Below are positions 9,955-19,411 of a stretch of DNA of 64,000 nt, one piece after another; the stretch's first letter is position 1; each line of letters begins with the position of its first letter. The stretch is taken from the NCBI RefSeq assembly GCF_014698145.1, contig NZ_JACJSM010000022.1:34202-98201 (forward strand), given 5' to 3'. The notes beneath the pieces were generated by a model. It worked only from the letters and a program-made list of their open reading frames with translations. It was not told the DNA's origin and did not search any database. The DNA is from Oscillatoria sp. FACHB-1406. Its GTDB lineage: Bacteria; Cyanobacteriota; Cyanobacteriia; Cyanobacteriales; Spirulinaceae. The translations under genes and the position numbers were made by a program.

Positions 9955-10076
9955 CGTCTACAATTCGTAGTTCGTAATTCGTAGTTCGTAATTCGTAGTT
10001 CGTAATTCGTAATTCACCACTCACCACTCACCACTCATAACTCATAACTCATAACTCATCATTCATAATTTATAAG
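9955..10076. repeat. Short tandem AT-rich repeats (STRR-like)
   Basis: Runs of TTCGTAATTCGTAGTTCGTA (about 9961-10015) pass directly into CACTCACCACTCACC and CATAACTCATAACTCA runs (10016-10076), ending six bases before the start codon of the DUF4112 gene. These are short tandemly repeated repetitive sequences common in cyanobacteria. Confidence 0.8.
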
Positions 10077-10082
10077 ACTGTC

Positions 10083-10577
10083 ATGATTCAACCTGCAAAA
10101 AGCACTCACATCAGAACTTTAGAACAATTGCGATCGCTCACTAATCTTCTTGATAATGCTGTTGGTATTCCTGGTACGCGCTACCGCGTGGGATTGGATC
10201 CGGTTCTCGGATTATTGCCGGGAGTTGGGGACTATGCAGGCGCGATGATGTCGAGTTATATCGTGATTCAAGCAGCGCGAATGGGTGCTTCTCGGGCGAC
10301 TTTAGGACGGATGGTGTCGAATATCATTTTGGATTCCTTCGTGGGGATGGTTCCTTTATTCGGTGATTTATTCGATGCGGGGTGGAAAGCTAATACTAAA
10401 AATATTGCCTTGTTGGAGCAACATCTCGAACTTCCTCAAAGTCGTCAAAAAGCGGATTGGCTGTTTTTGGGATTGCTGTTAGGCGGGTTGCTTTTGGTGC
10501 TGCTTCTGGTTACTGCGATTAGCGTTACGCTTTTCCAAGGCGTTTTTAGGTTTTTGCAATTCTTGTTCGCACGTTAA
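10083..10577 (+). CDS. DUF4112 membrane protein
   Basis: A 164-residue protein. Its core, LDNAVGIPGTRYRVGLDPVLGLLPGVGD, is the hallmark of DUF4112, a small family of unknown function. The first part has two weakly hydrophobic segments around a Gly/Pro-rich loop, and the C-terminus has a strong helix (about residues 124-160, LLLGGLLLVLLLVTAISVTL). Its stop codon overlaps the end of the convergent MFS gene by four bases. No functional claim can be made. Confidence 0.8.
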   Translation: MIQPAKSTHIRTLEQLRSLTNLLDNAVGIPGTRYRVGLDPVLGLLPGVGDYAGAMMSSYIVIQAARMGASRATLGRMVSNIILDSFVGMVPLFGDLFDAGWKANTKNIALLEQHLELPQSRQKADWLFLGLLLGGLLLVLLLVTAISVTLFQGVFRFLQFLFAR

Positions 10578-11557
10578 GGGATGACTGTACGGAGCGGTTC
10601 TAAAATGAAGAGAATGCCTCCGAAGGCGATCGCGACTCCTAATGTAAGTCCGGTTGCAGTGGCAGGATAATCGGGAAGGACTTGTAACATCGCCGCCCAA
10701 GCAATGGGGGTTGTGGACTGAAGCAGCACGATTCCGAGCAGTAAGGCGGTGAAATGGCGTTCTCCAAGCCATAGGAGGGGAAGGGCGCACAAGAGGGCAA
10801 ATTGCGTCCAGCGCCACGCCCCGACGCGATCGCCCAAAAATCCGCCGAGGAGCTTACCTAGGGCTGCGGCGATCGCTAATGCGAGCAGTAAATCGGCACG
10901 TGCTAAGTAAATTTGCTGAAATAAATTCCAAATTGCCGAGCGCAACGCGATCGCGCCCAATAAAACCGCAATCCACACCTCGCGATTTTCCAGGAGTCTT
11001 TCACCTTTGAAGCTCTGAATGTGTGGATAAAATCGAGCTTGAGAGACTAATAGGGCGATTGTCCCCGCCAGCAGTAGTAAAGCGGCGAAAAAGGGCGCGA
11101 TCGCATTTTGCTGTGTCAGCCCGATAATACCCCCGATTGCCAATCCAACCACTCCTGGTGCGGCAAATACCGAGAGTTCCGTTATTTTTCCCGCAGCGAG
11201 AGCGTTCGCGATCGCGCCACCGCCGGGATGAAACAGTGCCGAACCGCATCCAGCCAAGAAAACAGCGGCTATTGGCGTGCTGCCAGAGAGGGGTAAAGCA
11301 AAGGCGAGGAGGAGTAGTCCCCCAATGGCTGCCAGATGTGGCTTGAGGGCGCGATCGACGAGTAAACCCGCGATCGCTTGAGCGCCAAAGGCAAGCGCAT
11401 TGTAGAGTAAAATCCAGAGCGAAATTTCAAGCAGCGATCGCCCGCGCGCCAAACTTGCCAGCAGGAAGGCTGCCGACGCATCCGCAACGCCGTGCGCTGT
11501 TCCTAACGCGAGTAGAAGAGAGCGATCGCATTGCCGCGTTATCGAGGCGAAAACCAC
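10574..11557 (-). CDS. MFS-type transporter
   Basis: A 327-residue polytopic protein, shorter than the usual 400 of major facilitator proteins, with about ten hydrophobic segments. The stretch LLVDRALKPHLAAIGG matches the loop between helices 2 and 3 of the superfamily, and GSALFHPGGGAIANALA matches the helix 4-5 region of fosmidomycin-resistance-like and related MFS carriers. The C-terminal half has GKLLGGFLGDRVGAWRW, the second copy of the same loop. Its start overlaps the upstream gene (11539-11991) by 19 bases, implying translational coupling. Substrate unknown. Confidence 0.7.
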   Translation of the reverse strand: MVFASITRQCDRSLLLALGTAHGVADASAAFLLASLARGRSLLEISLWILLYNALAFGAQAIAGLLVDRALKPHLAAIGGLLLLAFALPLSGSTPIAAVFLAGCGSALFHPGGGAIANALAAGKITELSVFAAPGVVGLAIGGIIGLTQQNAIAPFFAALLLLAGTIALLVSQARFYPHIQSFKGERLLENREVWIAVLLGAIALRSAIWNLFQQIYLARADLLLALAIAAALGKLLGGFLGDRVGAWRWTQFALLCALPLLWLGERHFTALLLGIVLLQSTTPIAWAAMLQVLPDYPATATGLTLGVAIAFGGILFILEPLRTVIP

Positions 11558-11991
11558 AGCCGCAATACTCCGAATAAGAGGATTAAAACACAGTAGCTCG
11601 CCGCATTCGCAACGGCAGATGCAAAGGCAGTTTCTCGCAATGGCTTGCGCCGCAACAACAGCAGCATTGACCCTTCAATCAGGAAGGATAGCGCCCAACT
11701 GAGGAAAAGCCATAAGGGGAAGAAAATTGCGGGGGGGAGAATTCGATAAAGCGCTGCAAAATTGATGAGACTGAGCGGTAAACCGATAATGCCCGAAGTC
11801 ATATTGGTGAGGGAAGCATCGAGGAGCGATCGCTGCCAAGTTCCCCATTCCAACTGCCACAAAACCAACGTTTCGCAAACAATCACAATAAGTTCAAAGA
11901 CAATAAAACCAACCCCACCAATAATAGGAATTGTTTGGGCGGGCAAAACATCGGCAAGAAGAATTATGCCTAACATTGAGTTCATTCTCAA
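11539..11991 (-). CDS. Hypothetical four-helix membrane protein
   Basis: 150 residues with about four membrane helices: GIILLADVL to GFIVFELIVIVCETLVL, an inner pair around IGLPLSLINFAALYRIL and FFPLWLFLSWALSFLIEG, and a C-terminal helix (ASYCVLILLFGVLRLWF). It overlaps the downstream MFS gene by 19 bases on the same strand, so the two are probably cotranscribed and may act together. I do not recognise a family. Confidence 0.65.
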   Translation of the reverse strand: MRMNSMLGIILLADVLPAQTIPIIGGVGFIVFELIVIVCETLVLWQLEWGTWQRSLLDASLTNMTSGIIGLPLSLINFAALYRILPPAIFFPLWLFLSWALSFLIEGSMLLLLRRKPLRETAFASAVANAASYCVLILLFGVLRLWFSPR

Positions 11992-12071
11992 TTCCTAACT
12001 CCCATTTTATAACTCATCAATCTTTTTGCGTCAAATCATTTCGCTCCAGTTCGTAATTCATAACTCATAAT

Positions 12072-13418
12072 TCATAACTGTCCAAACGAGCTAGAAATAT
12101 CGATTAACCAACGCACCGTTTGCGGGAAGATAACAACCAATACTAAGACAATGCCCTGCAACGCCATAAACGGTAAAGCACTGCGATGAATATCCGCTGT
12201 CGAAACTTCTTTCGGCGCTACGCTCTGAAGGTAAAAAAGGGAAAATCCAACTGGCGGGGAAATAAAAGCAGTTTGCAAGTTAATCGCCATAATCACTCCA
12301 AACCAAACCATATCTAAGCCCAACGCTTGAGCAGCGGGAACTAATAAGGGCATAGCAATAAAGCAAATTTCGATAAATTCGAGGAAGGATCCAAGCGCGA
12401 AAATAACGATATTACTGACGATCAAAAATCCAACTTTTCCTCCTGGTAGTTTCAGCAATAAATCGGTAATTAACGTCTTTCCGCCTAACGCATCAAACAC
12501 TAAAGCAAACAGAGAGGAACACAATAAAATCATTAGGACGAGCGCTGTAATCACCATTGTCGAGTGTGCTGCATCTCGGAGTAATTGCAGTGTCAAGCGC
12601 TTGTTAAAAGCTGCAATGATACTCGCACCAACCGCACCCACTGCCCCCGCTTCTGTCGGCGTTGCCAAACCAAAAAAGATACTGCCCAATACGGCAAAAA
12701 TGAGGAGTAAGGAAGGAACAATCGTTTTTAGGACTTTTTGGAAGAGTTCGCCCTTTTTCGGAAGCGGTACATCCGCCGGGAGAACCGGCACCATCTCCGG
12801 TTTAACAAAGGCTAAAGCAATAATATAAAGTAAATACGAACCCGACAGCATCAAGCCGGGAATTAATGCGCCTAAAAATAAATCGCCTACGGAAACCCCG
12901 ATTTGGTCGCTGAGAATCACTAAAACTAAACTGGGAGGAATGAGTTGCGCTAAAGTTCCTGAAGCAACAATAATTCCGGCGGCTAATTTTTTATCGTAAC
13001 CGTAACGCAACATAGCGGGTAAATACAGCATCCCCATCACGATTACGGTTGCGGCAACAACGCCCGTTGTTGCCGCAAGTAACGTCCCCACGACGACGAC
13101 GGCTAGCGCCAATCCGCCCCGCACTCGCCGTAGCATAATTCCCATTGTTTCTAATAATTCTTCTGCCAGTCCGGACTTTTCTAAAATTGCGCCGAGAAAG
13201 ACGAAATAGGGAATTGCGAGAAGGGTAAAATTGGACATCGTACCGAACCACAGATTCGGCAATAAAAGCAAGCGGTTGAGGTCAAACGCACCAAAAATTA
13301 AACCGATCGCGCCAAATAAGAGCGCCGTTCCCGCAAAGGAAAATGCAACGGGATAACCGCTAATTAAAATAAAGAAAAAGCCGACAAACATTAAGATTGC
13401 TAGCCATTCATACCCCAT
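12072..13418 (-). CDS. dctM: TRAP transporter large permease (DctM)
   Basis: The channel-forming subunit of a tripartite ATP-independent periplasmic transporter, which takes up organic acids using the sodium gradient. The 448-residue protein has about twelve helices and typical DctM motifs: [39 protein letters not shown], and [30 protein letters not shown]. It lies 51 bases downstream of dctQ. The substrate-binding partner is divergent at 14194. The combination with a TakP-like binding protein suggests alpha-keto acids. Confidence 0.92.
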   Translation of the reverse strand: MGYEWLAILMFVGFFFILISGYPVAFSFAGTALLFGAIGLIFGAFDLNRLLLLPNLWFGTMSNFTLLAIPYFVFLGAILEKSGLAEELLETMGIMLRRVRGGLALAVVVVGTLLAATTGVVAATVIVMGMLYLPAMLRYGYDKKLAAGIIVASGTLAQLIPPSLVLVILSDQIGVSVGDLFLGALIPGLMLSGSYLLYIIALAFVKPEMVPVLPADVPLPKKGELFQKVLKTIVPSLLLIFAVLGSIFFGLATPTEAGAVGAVGASIIAAFNKRLTLQLLRDAAHSTMVITALVLMILLCSSLFALVFDALGGKTLITDLLLKLPGGKVGFLIVSNIVIFALGSFLEFIEICFIAMPLLVPAAQALGLDMVWFGVIMAINLQTAFISPPVGFSLFYLQSVAPKEVSTADIHRSALPFMALQGIVLVLVVIFPQTVRWLIDISSSFGQL

Positions 13419-13469
13419 AATTGACCTCGCTGTTTAATTAGAAATTAAAAGGTAAAAATTAAAAATTAC

Positions 13470-14093
13470 TTATTCGGGTGCGATTTTTTCGGAAGATTCT
13501 AAGCGAACGCGATCTTCAATGTCTTGGTAACCTAAGATAATGGCTAAATATTTAATGGCTTGGGAAATACTTTGTAGCAACAATAAGAGTAATCCGATGG
13601 GAATCATTGTTTTAATCGGCGCGCGCGGCAAACCGTTAGCATCGGAGGAGATTTCCCACGGCCCCCAACTGCCATCGGGCAATCGTCCCCAAGATTGTAG
13701 GACGGGATTAAACGTTACCCAAAGCCCTATGAGACAGAAGGGAATTAAAAATAAAACCGTCCCGACTAAATCGACGAGAGCTTGTTTTTTGGGTGAAAAA
13801 TGCGAGTATAAAAAATCAACGCGGACGTTTTCGTTATGCAGGAGAATATAAGAAAATCCGAGCCAAAATAAGATGGAAAATAAGTACCATTGCAGTTCGA
13901 TGAACGCATTGGAAGAGAGTTGCTGGCCGACGAAACGACCGAGAAACCGGGCGATAACGTTATAAAAACCGACTCCGAGGGTTAATAAGACCAGCCAATT
14001 GGCAAGCCATCCCAACTTTTCAGATAAATTATCGATCGCGCGGGAAAATTTCAGCAGCGATCGCACCGGCAGCCTTCTAAAAAACCGAACCAT
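13470..14093 (-). CDS. dctQ: TRAP transporter small permease (DctQ)
   Basis: A 207-residue protein with four membrane helices typical of DctQ: LANWLVLLTLGVGFYNVIARFLGR, IELQWYLFSILFWLGFSYILLHNENVRVDFLYS (containing the conserved E-W and NxHVRVD-like motifs), LVDLVGTVLFLIPFCLIGL and IPIGLLLLLLQSISQAIKYL. It is the first gene of the dctQM pair, transcribed away from dctP. Length is in the upper range because of an insert before the last helix. Confidence 0.9.
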   Translation of the reverse strand: MVRFFRRLPVRSLLKFSRAIDNLSEKLGWLANWLVLLTLGVGFYNVIARFLGRFVGQQLSSNAFIELQWYLFSILFWLGFSYILLHNENVRVDFLYSHFSPKKQALVDLVGTVLFLIPFCLIGLWVTFNPVLQSWGRLPDGSWGPWEISSDANGLPRAPIKTMIPIGLLLLLLQSISQAIKYLAIILGYQDIEDRVRLESSEKIAPE

Positions 14094-14193
14094 ATTATCG
14101 AACGCAACAAGGGAAACTTCAGCCGTCCTATTCTACCGAAATGCGTTCCCCTTCTCGTGATATTCTGAGGAAACTTTGTTTGGTAGGGTTGAT

Positions 14194-15345
14194 ATGAAAC
14201 GTCGAGCTATTGTTAGAGCGTTATCCCAAGGCGCGATCGCGACGACGGGCGTTGCGATTGTCGGTGGGTGCAGATCCGCACAGAATTCCGCCGCACCGGG
14301 TTCTACCAATACCGCCAACCCTGCCGATCTTGCGAATTTGCCTTCTCTACAATGGCAAATGGCAACCAGTTGGCCGCGATCGCTCGATACAATCTTTGGG
14401 GGGGCGCAAGTCTTAGCCGATCGCGTCGCCGCCCTCACGGGTGGAAAATTGAAGTTAGTCCCCCGTGCCGCCGGAGAAGTCGCCCCGCCCTTAGATGTCT
14501 TAAACGTCGTCTCCCAAGGCGGCGTACAGTGCGGACATACCGCCTCTTATTACTATGTCGGGCGCAATCCCGCCCTCGCCTTCGGTACTACCCTTCCCTT
14601 CGGATTCACCGCCCAACAGCAGAATGCTTGGCTTTATGAAGGCGGCGGTTTGAAAAAATTACAAGAAATTTACGCCGCTAAATTTAACGTCATTCAGTTT
14701 CCGGCGGGCAATACCGGCACGCAAATGGGCGGTTGGTTTCGCAAGGAAGTCGCAACACTCAACGATCTCAAAGGCTTAAAAATGCGGATTCCGGGATTGG
14801 GCGGGCAGGTGATGGCGAAGTTAGGCGTAAACGTGCAAACGATCGCGGGGGGCGAAATTTTCCAAGCGCTACAAACCGGCGCGATCGATGCAGCAGAATG
14901 GGTTGGGCCTTACGATGATGAAAAATTGGGCCTCAATAAAGCCGCGAAATTTTATTACTATCCCGGTTGGTGGGAACCGGGTGCAACCTTGGAATTTCAG
15001 GTTAATTTAAACGAGTGGAAAAAGTTACCGGCGCAATATCAACAAGCAATTCAAACGGCTGCGTTTGAGTCTAATGCAACCATGCTGGCGCGCTACGAAT
15101 CTCGCAATAACGAAGCATTGCAAAAATTGCTTTCTACCGGAACGCAAGTGCGTCCTTACAGCCCGGAAATTTTAGCGGCGGCAGAACAGGCAGCTTTCGC
15201 GCTTTACGATGAGTTTGCCGCCAAAGATGTCGATTTTAAGGCAGTCTATGATTTGTGGAAACCCTTCCGCGATCGCGTCACCGCCTGGAATAAACTCAAT
15301 GAAGGCAGTTTTGCCAATTATATTTACTCGAAAATAAAAGCGTAG
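14194..15345 (+). CDS. dctP: TRAP substrate-binding lipoprotein (DctP/TakP-like)
   Basis: About 383 residues from the ATG at 14194; a TTG at 14176 would add six. The N-terminus [19 protein letters not shown] has twin arginines and then the lipobox VGGC, so it is probably Tat-exported and lipid-anchored. The mature part has the DctP fold with [47 protein letters not shown] and [11 protein letters not shown], as in TakP, which binds alpha-keto acids with Na+. It is divergent from dctQM across a 100-base gap that must hold both promoters. Confidence 0.9.
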   Translation: MKRRAIVRALSQGAIATTGVAIVGGCRSAQNSAAPGSTNTANPADLANLPSLQWQMATSWPRSLDTIFGGAQVLADRVAALTGGKLKLVPRAAGEVAPPLDVLNVVSQGGVQCGHTASYYYVGRNPALAFGTTLPFGFTAQQQNAWLYEGGGLKKLQEIYAAKFNVIQFPAGNTGTQMGGWFRKEVATLNDLKGLKMRIPGLGGQVMAKLGVNVQTIAGGEIFQALQTGAIDAAEWVGPYDDEKLGLNKAAKFYYYPGWWEPGATLEFQVNLNEWKKLPAQYQQAIQTAAFESNATMLARYESRNNEALQKLLSTGTQVRPYSPEILAAAEQAAFALYDEFAAKDVDFKAVYDLWKPFRDRVTAWNKLNEGSFANYIYSKIKA

Positions 15346-15369
15346 GGACTTTGTATACAACGTCCCTAC
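15342..15369. repeat. 28-bp palindrome centred on GTATAC (copy 1)
   Basis: GTAGGGACTTTGTATACAAC followed by GTCCCTAC forms an inverted repeat with one mismatch pair. It begins at the stop codon region of dctP, where it could act as a terminator-like hairpin. Related copies are at 52877-52904 and 54256-54281. Confidence 0.8.
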
Positions 15370-15834
15370 CGATAAAAACCTTTGACGGCTCCTCGCCCTA
15401 AAGATGCGAGGATTCTTGGATCGTAGGGAGTCTAATGACTTTACCCTCACCAAAATTCACGGCGATGCGCCCCACCGCTGTATGAGAAAATTCTTTCTGC
15501 TCCCTTGGAGCCAAAACTTTCCCAGGAAATTACGCCCATTGCGAGACAGGTTCCTCCGCTCTTGGCGCGAGTCTCTGACTGTGTGGCGGATGCCTTTATC
15601 CTACCATCAGGCATCCGCCCTAGAAGGGCGTAGCTCTGTATCCCATTATTTTCGGTCAAAATTCAAGATGTGGAGGCGTGGCTTGTGTTCCCCCATCCCC
15701 CGCACGAGACAAAATTTAGCTTGACAGACCGATCGCGAAGGTACGGGAATTGCGATCGCGTTCTGGGAAAAACCGAACGCTATCTCGGCTCTAGCTCTGT
15801 TAGCATCAAATACAGGGTATGAATTATTATTAAG
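15370..15834. other. Non-coding region with an IS200/IS605-type relic
   Basis: After the palindrome, a right-end hairpin in reverse orientation is at 15381-15417. The minus-strand frame 15447-15659 (70 codons) ends just before it and could be a decayed element tail, but it has no TnpB motifs. The plus-strand frame 15404-15724 is a shadow. The remainder (to about 15834) contains only HIP1 sites and probably the dnaJ promoter. Confidence 0.5.
15381..15417 (-). mobile_element. IS200/IS605-type right-end hairpin (solo, reverse)
   Basis: Read on the minus strand: GAATCCTCGC, loop containing CTTTAG, GCGAGGAGCCGTCAAA, with a 6-bp stem (15391-15396 with 15406-15411). The layout matches 9222-9257 and the end of the intact tnpB element at 33627-33663. 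Confidence 0.55.
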
Positions 15835-15861
15835 TTGGCGACCCGAGGAGATTGCGATCCG

Positions 15862-16866
15862 ATGCCTTCGACTGACTTCAAAGACTACTACGCCCTCTTG
15901 GGGGTTAATAAAACCGCTAGCGCTGAAGAAATTAAAAAAACCTTCCGCAAATTGGCGTTAAAATACCATCCCGATCGCAACCCGGGAGACAAAGCCGCTG
16001 AAGCGCGCTTCAAAGAAATTAGCGAAGCCTACGAAGTGCTGTCCGACGCGGATAAGCGCAAAAAATACGACAATTACGGGCAGTATTGGCAGCAAGCCGA
16101 GAAAGCAGGAGATTACGCGCGCGGCGGTGCGGGCGTAGACTTCGGCGGCTTCGATTTTGGACGCTACGGCAGTTTTGAAGAATTTATCAACGACTTACTC
16201 GGTGGGATAGGCGGACAAACGGGAGGCGGGCGCACGGGAAATTACACCTACCGCACCTCCACTTCAACCGGACGTTCCGGTTATAGTAGCACCGATACTT
16301 TTAACACCGGCTTTAACGGACAAGCGACTCAAAGCGATACGGAATCCACCATTCAACTCACTTGGTCGGAAGCCTATCGCGGCACCAAGAAGCGCTTGAA
16401 TTTAGGGAGTGAAGTTATCGACGTGCGCATTCCTCCCGGCGCAAAACCGGGCGTTCGCATTCGAGTTCGGGAAAAGGGCAATGTGAACCCTTACACCCGC
16501 AAGCGTGGCGATTTGAACCTGAAAGTAGAACTCTCGCCCCATCCCTTCTTCCGCTTTGAGGATGACAATTTAGTCTGCGAAGTGCCGATCGCGCCAGACG
16601 AAGCTGCTTTAGGTGCTTCGATTGAAGTGCCAACGCTGGATGGTATGGTGACGATGAAAGTCCCGGCGGGGATTCGCGGCGGACAATCGCTGCGGTTGCG
16701 GGGCAAAGGTTGGCCGAATCCCAAAGGCGGACGCGGCGACCAATTGGTAAAAATCGCGATCGCAACCCCCCAAAATCTCAGTAAAACCGAACGGGAATAT
16801 TACGAAAAACTGCGCGGCGTTCGTACAGAAAATCCGCGCGCTCATTTGCAGAATATTCAAGTTTAA
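15862..16866 (+). CDS. DnaJ/CbpA-type J-domain co-chaperone
   Basis: About 334 residues from the ATG at 15862, which has GAGGAG ten bases upstream; the longer frame would need a TTG. The J domain is at residues 5-70 with the HPD motif in [11 protein letters not shown] Gly/Phe-rich linker with GGxGG repeats follows, then the DnaJ C-terminal substrate-binding domain ([27 protein letters not shown]-like [15 protein letters not shown]). The cysteine-rich zinc domain is absent, so it is a type II (CbpA-like) co-chaperone that would stimulate a DnaK. The next gene, Uma2, follows 18 bases later. Confidence 0.92.
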   Translation: MPSTDFKDYYALLGVNKTASAEEIKKTFRKLALKYHPDRNPGDKAAEARFKEISEAYEVLSDADKRKKYDNYGQYWQQAEKAGDYARGGAGVDFGGFDFGRYGSFEEFINDLLGGIGGQTGGGRTGNYTYRTSTSTGRSGYSSTDTFNTGFNGQATQSDTESTIQLTWSEAYRGTKKRLNLGSEVIDVRIPPGAKPGVRIRVREKGNVNPYTRKRGDLNLKVELSPHPFFRFEDDNLVCEVPIAPDEAALGASIEVPTLDGMVTMKVPAGIRGGQSLRLRGKGWPNPKGGRGDQLVKIAIATPQNLSKTEREYYEKLRGVRTENPRAHLQNIQV

Positions 16867-16884
16867 TGAGTTTGGAATGACAGA

Positions 16885-17484
16885 ATGCGATCGCTAAGTA
16901 AGTGCAATAGCTCCGATTTGCCCTCGCTCAAGCGTTGGACGGTTCGAGACTATCACCGCATGAGCGAACTGGGAATTCTCGACCCTAGCGAGCGAACCGA
17001 ACTCATCGACGGACAAATTACTTTGATGATTGCTAAGGGAACGCCTCATGTTACTGCCTTACGCTTACTGGCAGCAAAATTAGAGGCGTTGCTTGTTGGC
17101 GATGAAAATGTTTTTGTAAGTACCCAAGACCCAATTCTTTTAGACGATCTTTCCGAACCCGAACCCGATTTAGTTCTCGCACGCGGCACAATTTTAGACT
17201 ACAGCGAAACGCATCCCTGCTCGGAAGATATTTATCTCCTCGTCGAAGTTGCCGATTCCACTTTAAAAACTGACTGCGAAATTAAAGATAAACTCTATGC
17301 CCGCGCCGGAATTGCTGACTATTGGGTTCTAGATGTTAAAGAGCGCCAACTCCATCTTTTCCGCGACCCAACAGCAACAGGATATACTCGCCACCTCATC
17401 GTTTCCGAACCCAATCGAGTGGCTTCGCTTGCCTTTCCCCACCTCAACCTTTCCTTAAGCGAAATTCTTCCTCCTCAAGCTTAA
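16885..17484 (+). CDS. Uma2 family endonuclease (DUF820)
   Basis: A 199-residue member of the DUF820/Uma2 family, a PD-(D/E)xK nuclease-fold group greatly expanded in cyanobacteria. Family landmarks are WTVRDYHRMSELGIL, RTELIDGQI, EPEPDLVLARG (acidic site), LLVEVADSTLKTDCEIKDKLYARAGIADYWVLD (the D/E-x-K core) and a short C-terminal strand region. The biological role of the family is not established. It starts 18 bases after the dnaJ-type gene and may be cotranscribed. Confidence 0.88.
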   Translation: MRSLSKCNSSDLPSLKRWTVRDYHRMSELGILDPSERTELIDGQITLMIAKGTPHVTALRLLAAKLEALLVGDENVFVSTQDPILLDDLSEPEPDLVLARGTILDYSETHPCSEDIYLLVEVADSTLKTDCEIKDKLYARAGIADYWVLDVKERQLHLFRDPTATGYTRHLIVSEPNRVASLAFPHLNLSLSEILPPQA

Positions 17485-17868
17485 AATCCCATCTTAATAT
17501 CTACCATTTATCAACGTCCCGTAGGGGCATAGCACTGCTATGCCCTCTTAAGTAATCGTGCAAAATCAATAAAAATTGGGATAAAAGAATAGTAGGGTTC
17601 AGTGCTGAAAATTTGTGGAAGTGTTTCCAAGCATCCGGAGTGAATTCTAGCTTGAAGGGCATCATACCAACTCTCATTGATTTTGCACGATTCCCGAAGA
17701 GGGCATAACGATGTTATGCCCCTACGACGAAAAATTTAGTGCATCGTAACTGAGAATTGGTATCAGTCCTCTTTGGTAAGATTGGCTGACTTTCTGCTAT
17801 TATATATCTAAAAAATAACGAAAATTAGTTTTTAGGTTTCCAGTCCAGCATTTATCATTTGAGCGATT
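17485..17868. other. Intergenic region with family A elements
   Basis: Holds a complete family A element (17664-17763) and, at about 17516-17580, an inverted fragment of the same element (GTAGGGGCATAGCACTGCTA, GCCCTCTTAAGTAATCGTGC). No gene. The final 100 bases before the ABC gene at 17869 are AT-rich (TATTATATATCTAAAAAATA) and probably hold its promoter. Confidence 0.65.
17664..17763. mobile_element. MITE-like element, family A (copy 2)
   Basis: A 100-bp element with ends ATACCAACTCTCA and TGAGAATTGGTAT, and the inner palindrome GGGCATAACGATGTTATGCCC. It shares order and words (TTTTGCACGATTCCC, AAATTTAGTGCAT) with the copy at 1982-2082. Confidence 0.75.
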
Positions 17869-18888
17869 ATGAACCCAGCCGTTTTAATTGAAAAATTACA
17901 AAAAAATTACGGTTCCATTCCTGCGGTAAAAGACGTTTCTTTTCGAGTCGATCGCGGCGAGATTTTCGGACTGCTTGGCCCCAACGGTGCGGGCAAAACG
18001 ACGACGATCCGCTGTTTGTGTACCCTAGCCAAGCCCGATGCGGGCAAAGTCGAAGTTTGCGGGATTGACGCGATCGCGCAGCCCAAAATCGCGCGACGCA
18101 GATTGGGTTACGTCGCCCAAGAAGTCGCCCTCGATAAAGTCCTCACCGGACGCGAACTGCTGCAACTCCAAGCCGCCCTCTACCACCTCCCCAACGCCAA
18201 CGCCAAAGCGCGCATCGAACAACTGATTCAAATGCTTGGCCTCTCGGAATACGCCGATCGCCAAACAGGAGGCTATTCTGGCGGGTTGCGCAAGCGCTTG
18301 GATCTCGCCGCCGGACTCCTCCACCAACCCGATTTACTCGTCCTCGACGAACCCACCGTCGGTTTGGATATCGAAAGTCGCGCGGCAGTCTGGGAGTTTT
18401 TGCGAAACTTGCGCGCGGCGGGAACCACGGTATTAATCACCAGCCATTATTTAGAGGAAGTAGACGCACTAGCCGATCGCCTCGCAATTATCGATAAAGG
18501 AACCGTCATCGCTGAAGGAACCCCCTCGCAACTCAAAGATCGAGTCGGCGGCGATCGCGTTACGCTACGAGTGCGCGAGTTTACTGCCACCGAAGAAGCC
18601 GAAACCGTGCGAGATAAGTTACTAACGCTGCCCTTTGTCGAAGAAGCGATCGTTAATCCCGCCCAAGGCAATTCACTCAACCTCGTCGTCGCACCGCAAA
18701 GCAATCCTTTAACTAAAATCGAGCAAACCTTGCAAGAACTCAGCTTGCCCGTTTTCAGTATGGCTCAATCTCGCCCCAGTCTCGATGATGTTTACCTCGC
18801 TGCCACCGGACGTACTCTTATGGATGCAGAATTAGCCGCCGCAGGCAGTCGAGATTTAAAGAAAGAGAAAAAGCAAGAAATGAAGTAA
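17869..18888 (+). CDS. ABC transporter ATP-binding protein, drug-resistance (DrrA) type
   Basis: A 339-residue soluble ATPase. Walker A is GPNGAGKTTT (about residue 37), the signature is YSGGLRKRLDLA, and Walker B is LLVLDEPTVGLD. The C-terminal 100 residues form the extension seen in DrrA-like proteins, ending in SRPSLDDVYLAATGRTL. It would energise an ABC-2 permease, but none follows: the next gene is 500 bases away and unrelated. The permease is probably elsewhere on the chromosome. Confidence 0.88.
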   Translation: MNPAVLIEKLQKNYGSIPAVKDVSFRVDRGEIFGLLGPNGAGKTTTIRCLCTLAKPDAGKVEVCGIDAIAQPKIARRRLGYVAQEVALDKVLTGRELLQLQAALYHLPNANAKARIEQLIQMLGLSEYADRQTGGYSGGLRKRLDLAAGLLHQPDLLVLDEPTVGLDIESRAAVWEFLRNLRAAGTTVLITSHYLEEVDALADRLAIIDKGTVIAEGTPSQLKDRVGGDRVTLRVREFTATEEAETVRDKLLTLPFVEEAIVNPAQGNSLNLVVAPQSNPLTKIEQTLQELSLPVFSMAQSRPSLDDVYLAATGRTLMDAELAAAGSRDLKKEKKQEMK

Positions 18889-19411
18889 TTGATAATTGAT
18901 AATTGACAATGGATAACGAAAGAATAAAGTAGGGTGCGTTAGCGGAGCGTAACGCACCGTTCATCTAACTGAGAAAAGGTGAATAGTCAATGTAGTAGTT
19001 CATCCAACTTTCTGTATTCTTTTCAACTGAGAAGAAGCAATAATTACGGTGCAAACGCACCCCAAAAAACTCGCGTTGGAGTCGGCAACGCCTAACAGCC
19101 AAGGCTTTTGTGCGTTTACAAACGTACATTGGCGTTTTAAGTAGCGCGATCGCCGCAAATTTCAATTTCGGGGGGATTTTTGTAAAGATTCAAAAAATGT
19201 AGCGAAAGAACATTGACAGTGGGAGGAGGAGAGTAGATTAATTTTAAATAGGTTTCGACCGAAAGTTCGGAACTTCGAGAAAATAAAATTTTCTTTCATT
19301 GAGAATAAAAAAGACCATATCGTTTCTCCCTCACAGAAACGCCAACCCGCCTCGGTTGCCGCCAGTGCGATCGAACCCTCCGCCAACTCTATCACTTTAT
19401 CAGGAACCCCT
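18889..19411. other. 523-bp intergenic region
   Basis: Starts with TTGATAATTGATAATTGACA repeats directly after the ABC stop codon, then the GTAGGGTGCGTTAGCGGAGC palindrome (18930-18960). The minus-strand frame 18965-19165 has no convincing ribosome-binding site and I do not accept it. At 19188-19208 lies one copy of a 21-bp direct repeat. The region before 19412 is an open frame without a start codon. Confidence 0.6.

Noticed and set aside
10000..10076. Short regular repeats considered as a CRISPR array
   Set aside because: Units are 7-10 bp with no spacers of constant size; they are simple tandem repeats.
15404..15724. 106-codon plus-strand frame after dctP
   Set aside because: Spans an element right-end hairpin and has no recognisable protein features.
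18965..19165. 66-codon minus-strand frame near the PatG-like gene, considered as a precursor peptide
   Set aside because: Lacks leader or core features of cyanobactin precursors and has no ribosome-binding site; opposite strand to the PatG-like gene.
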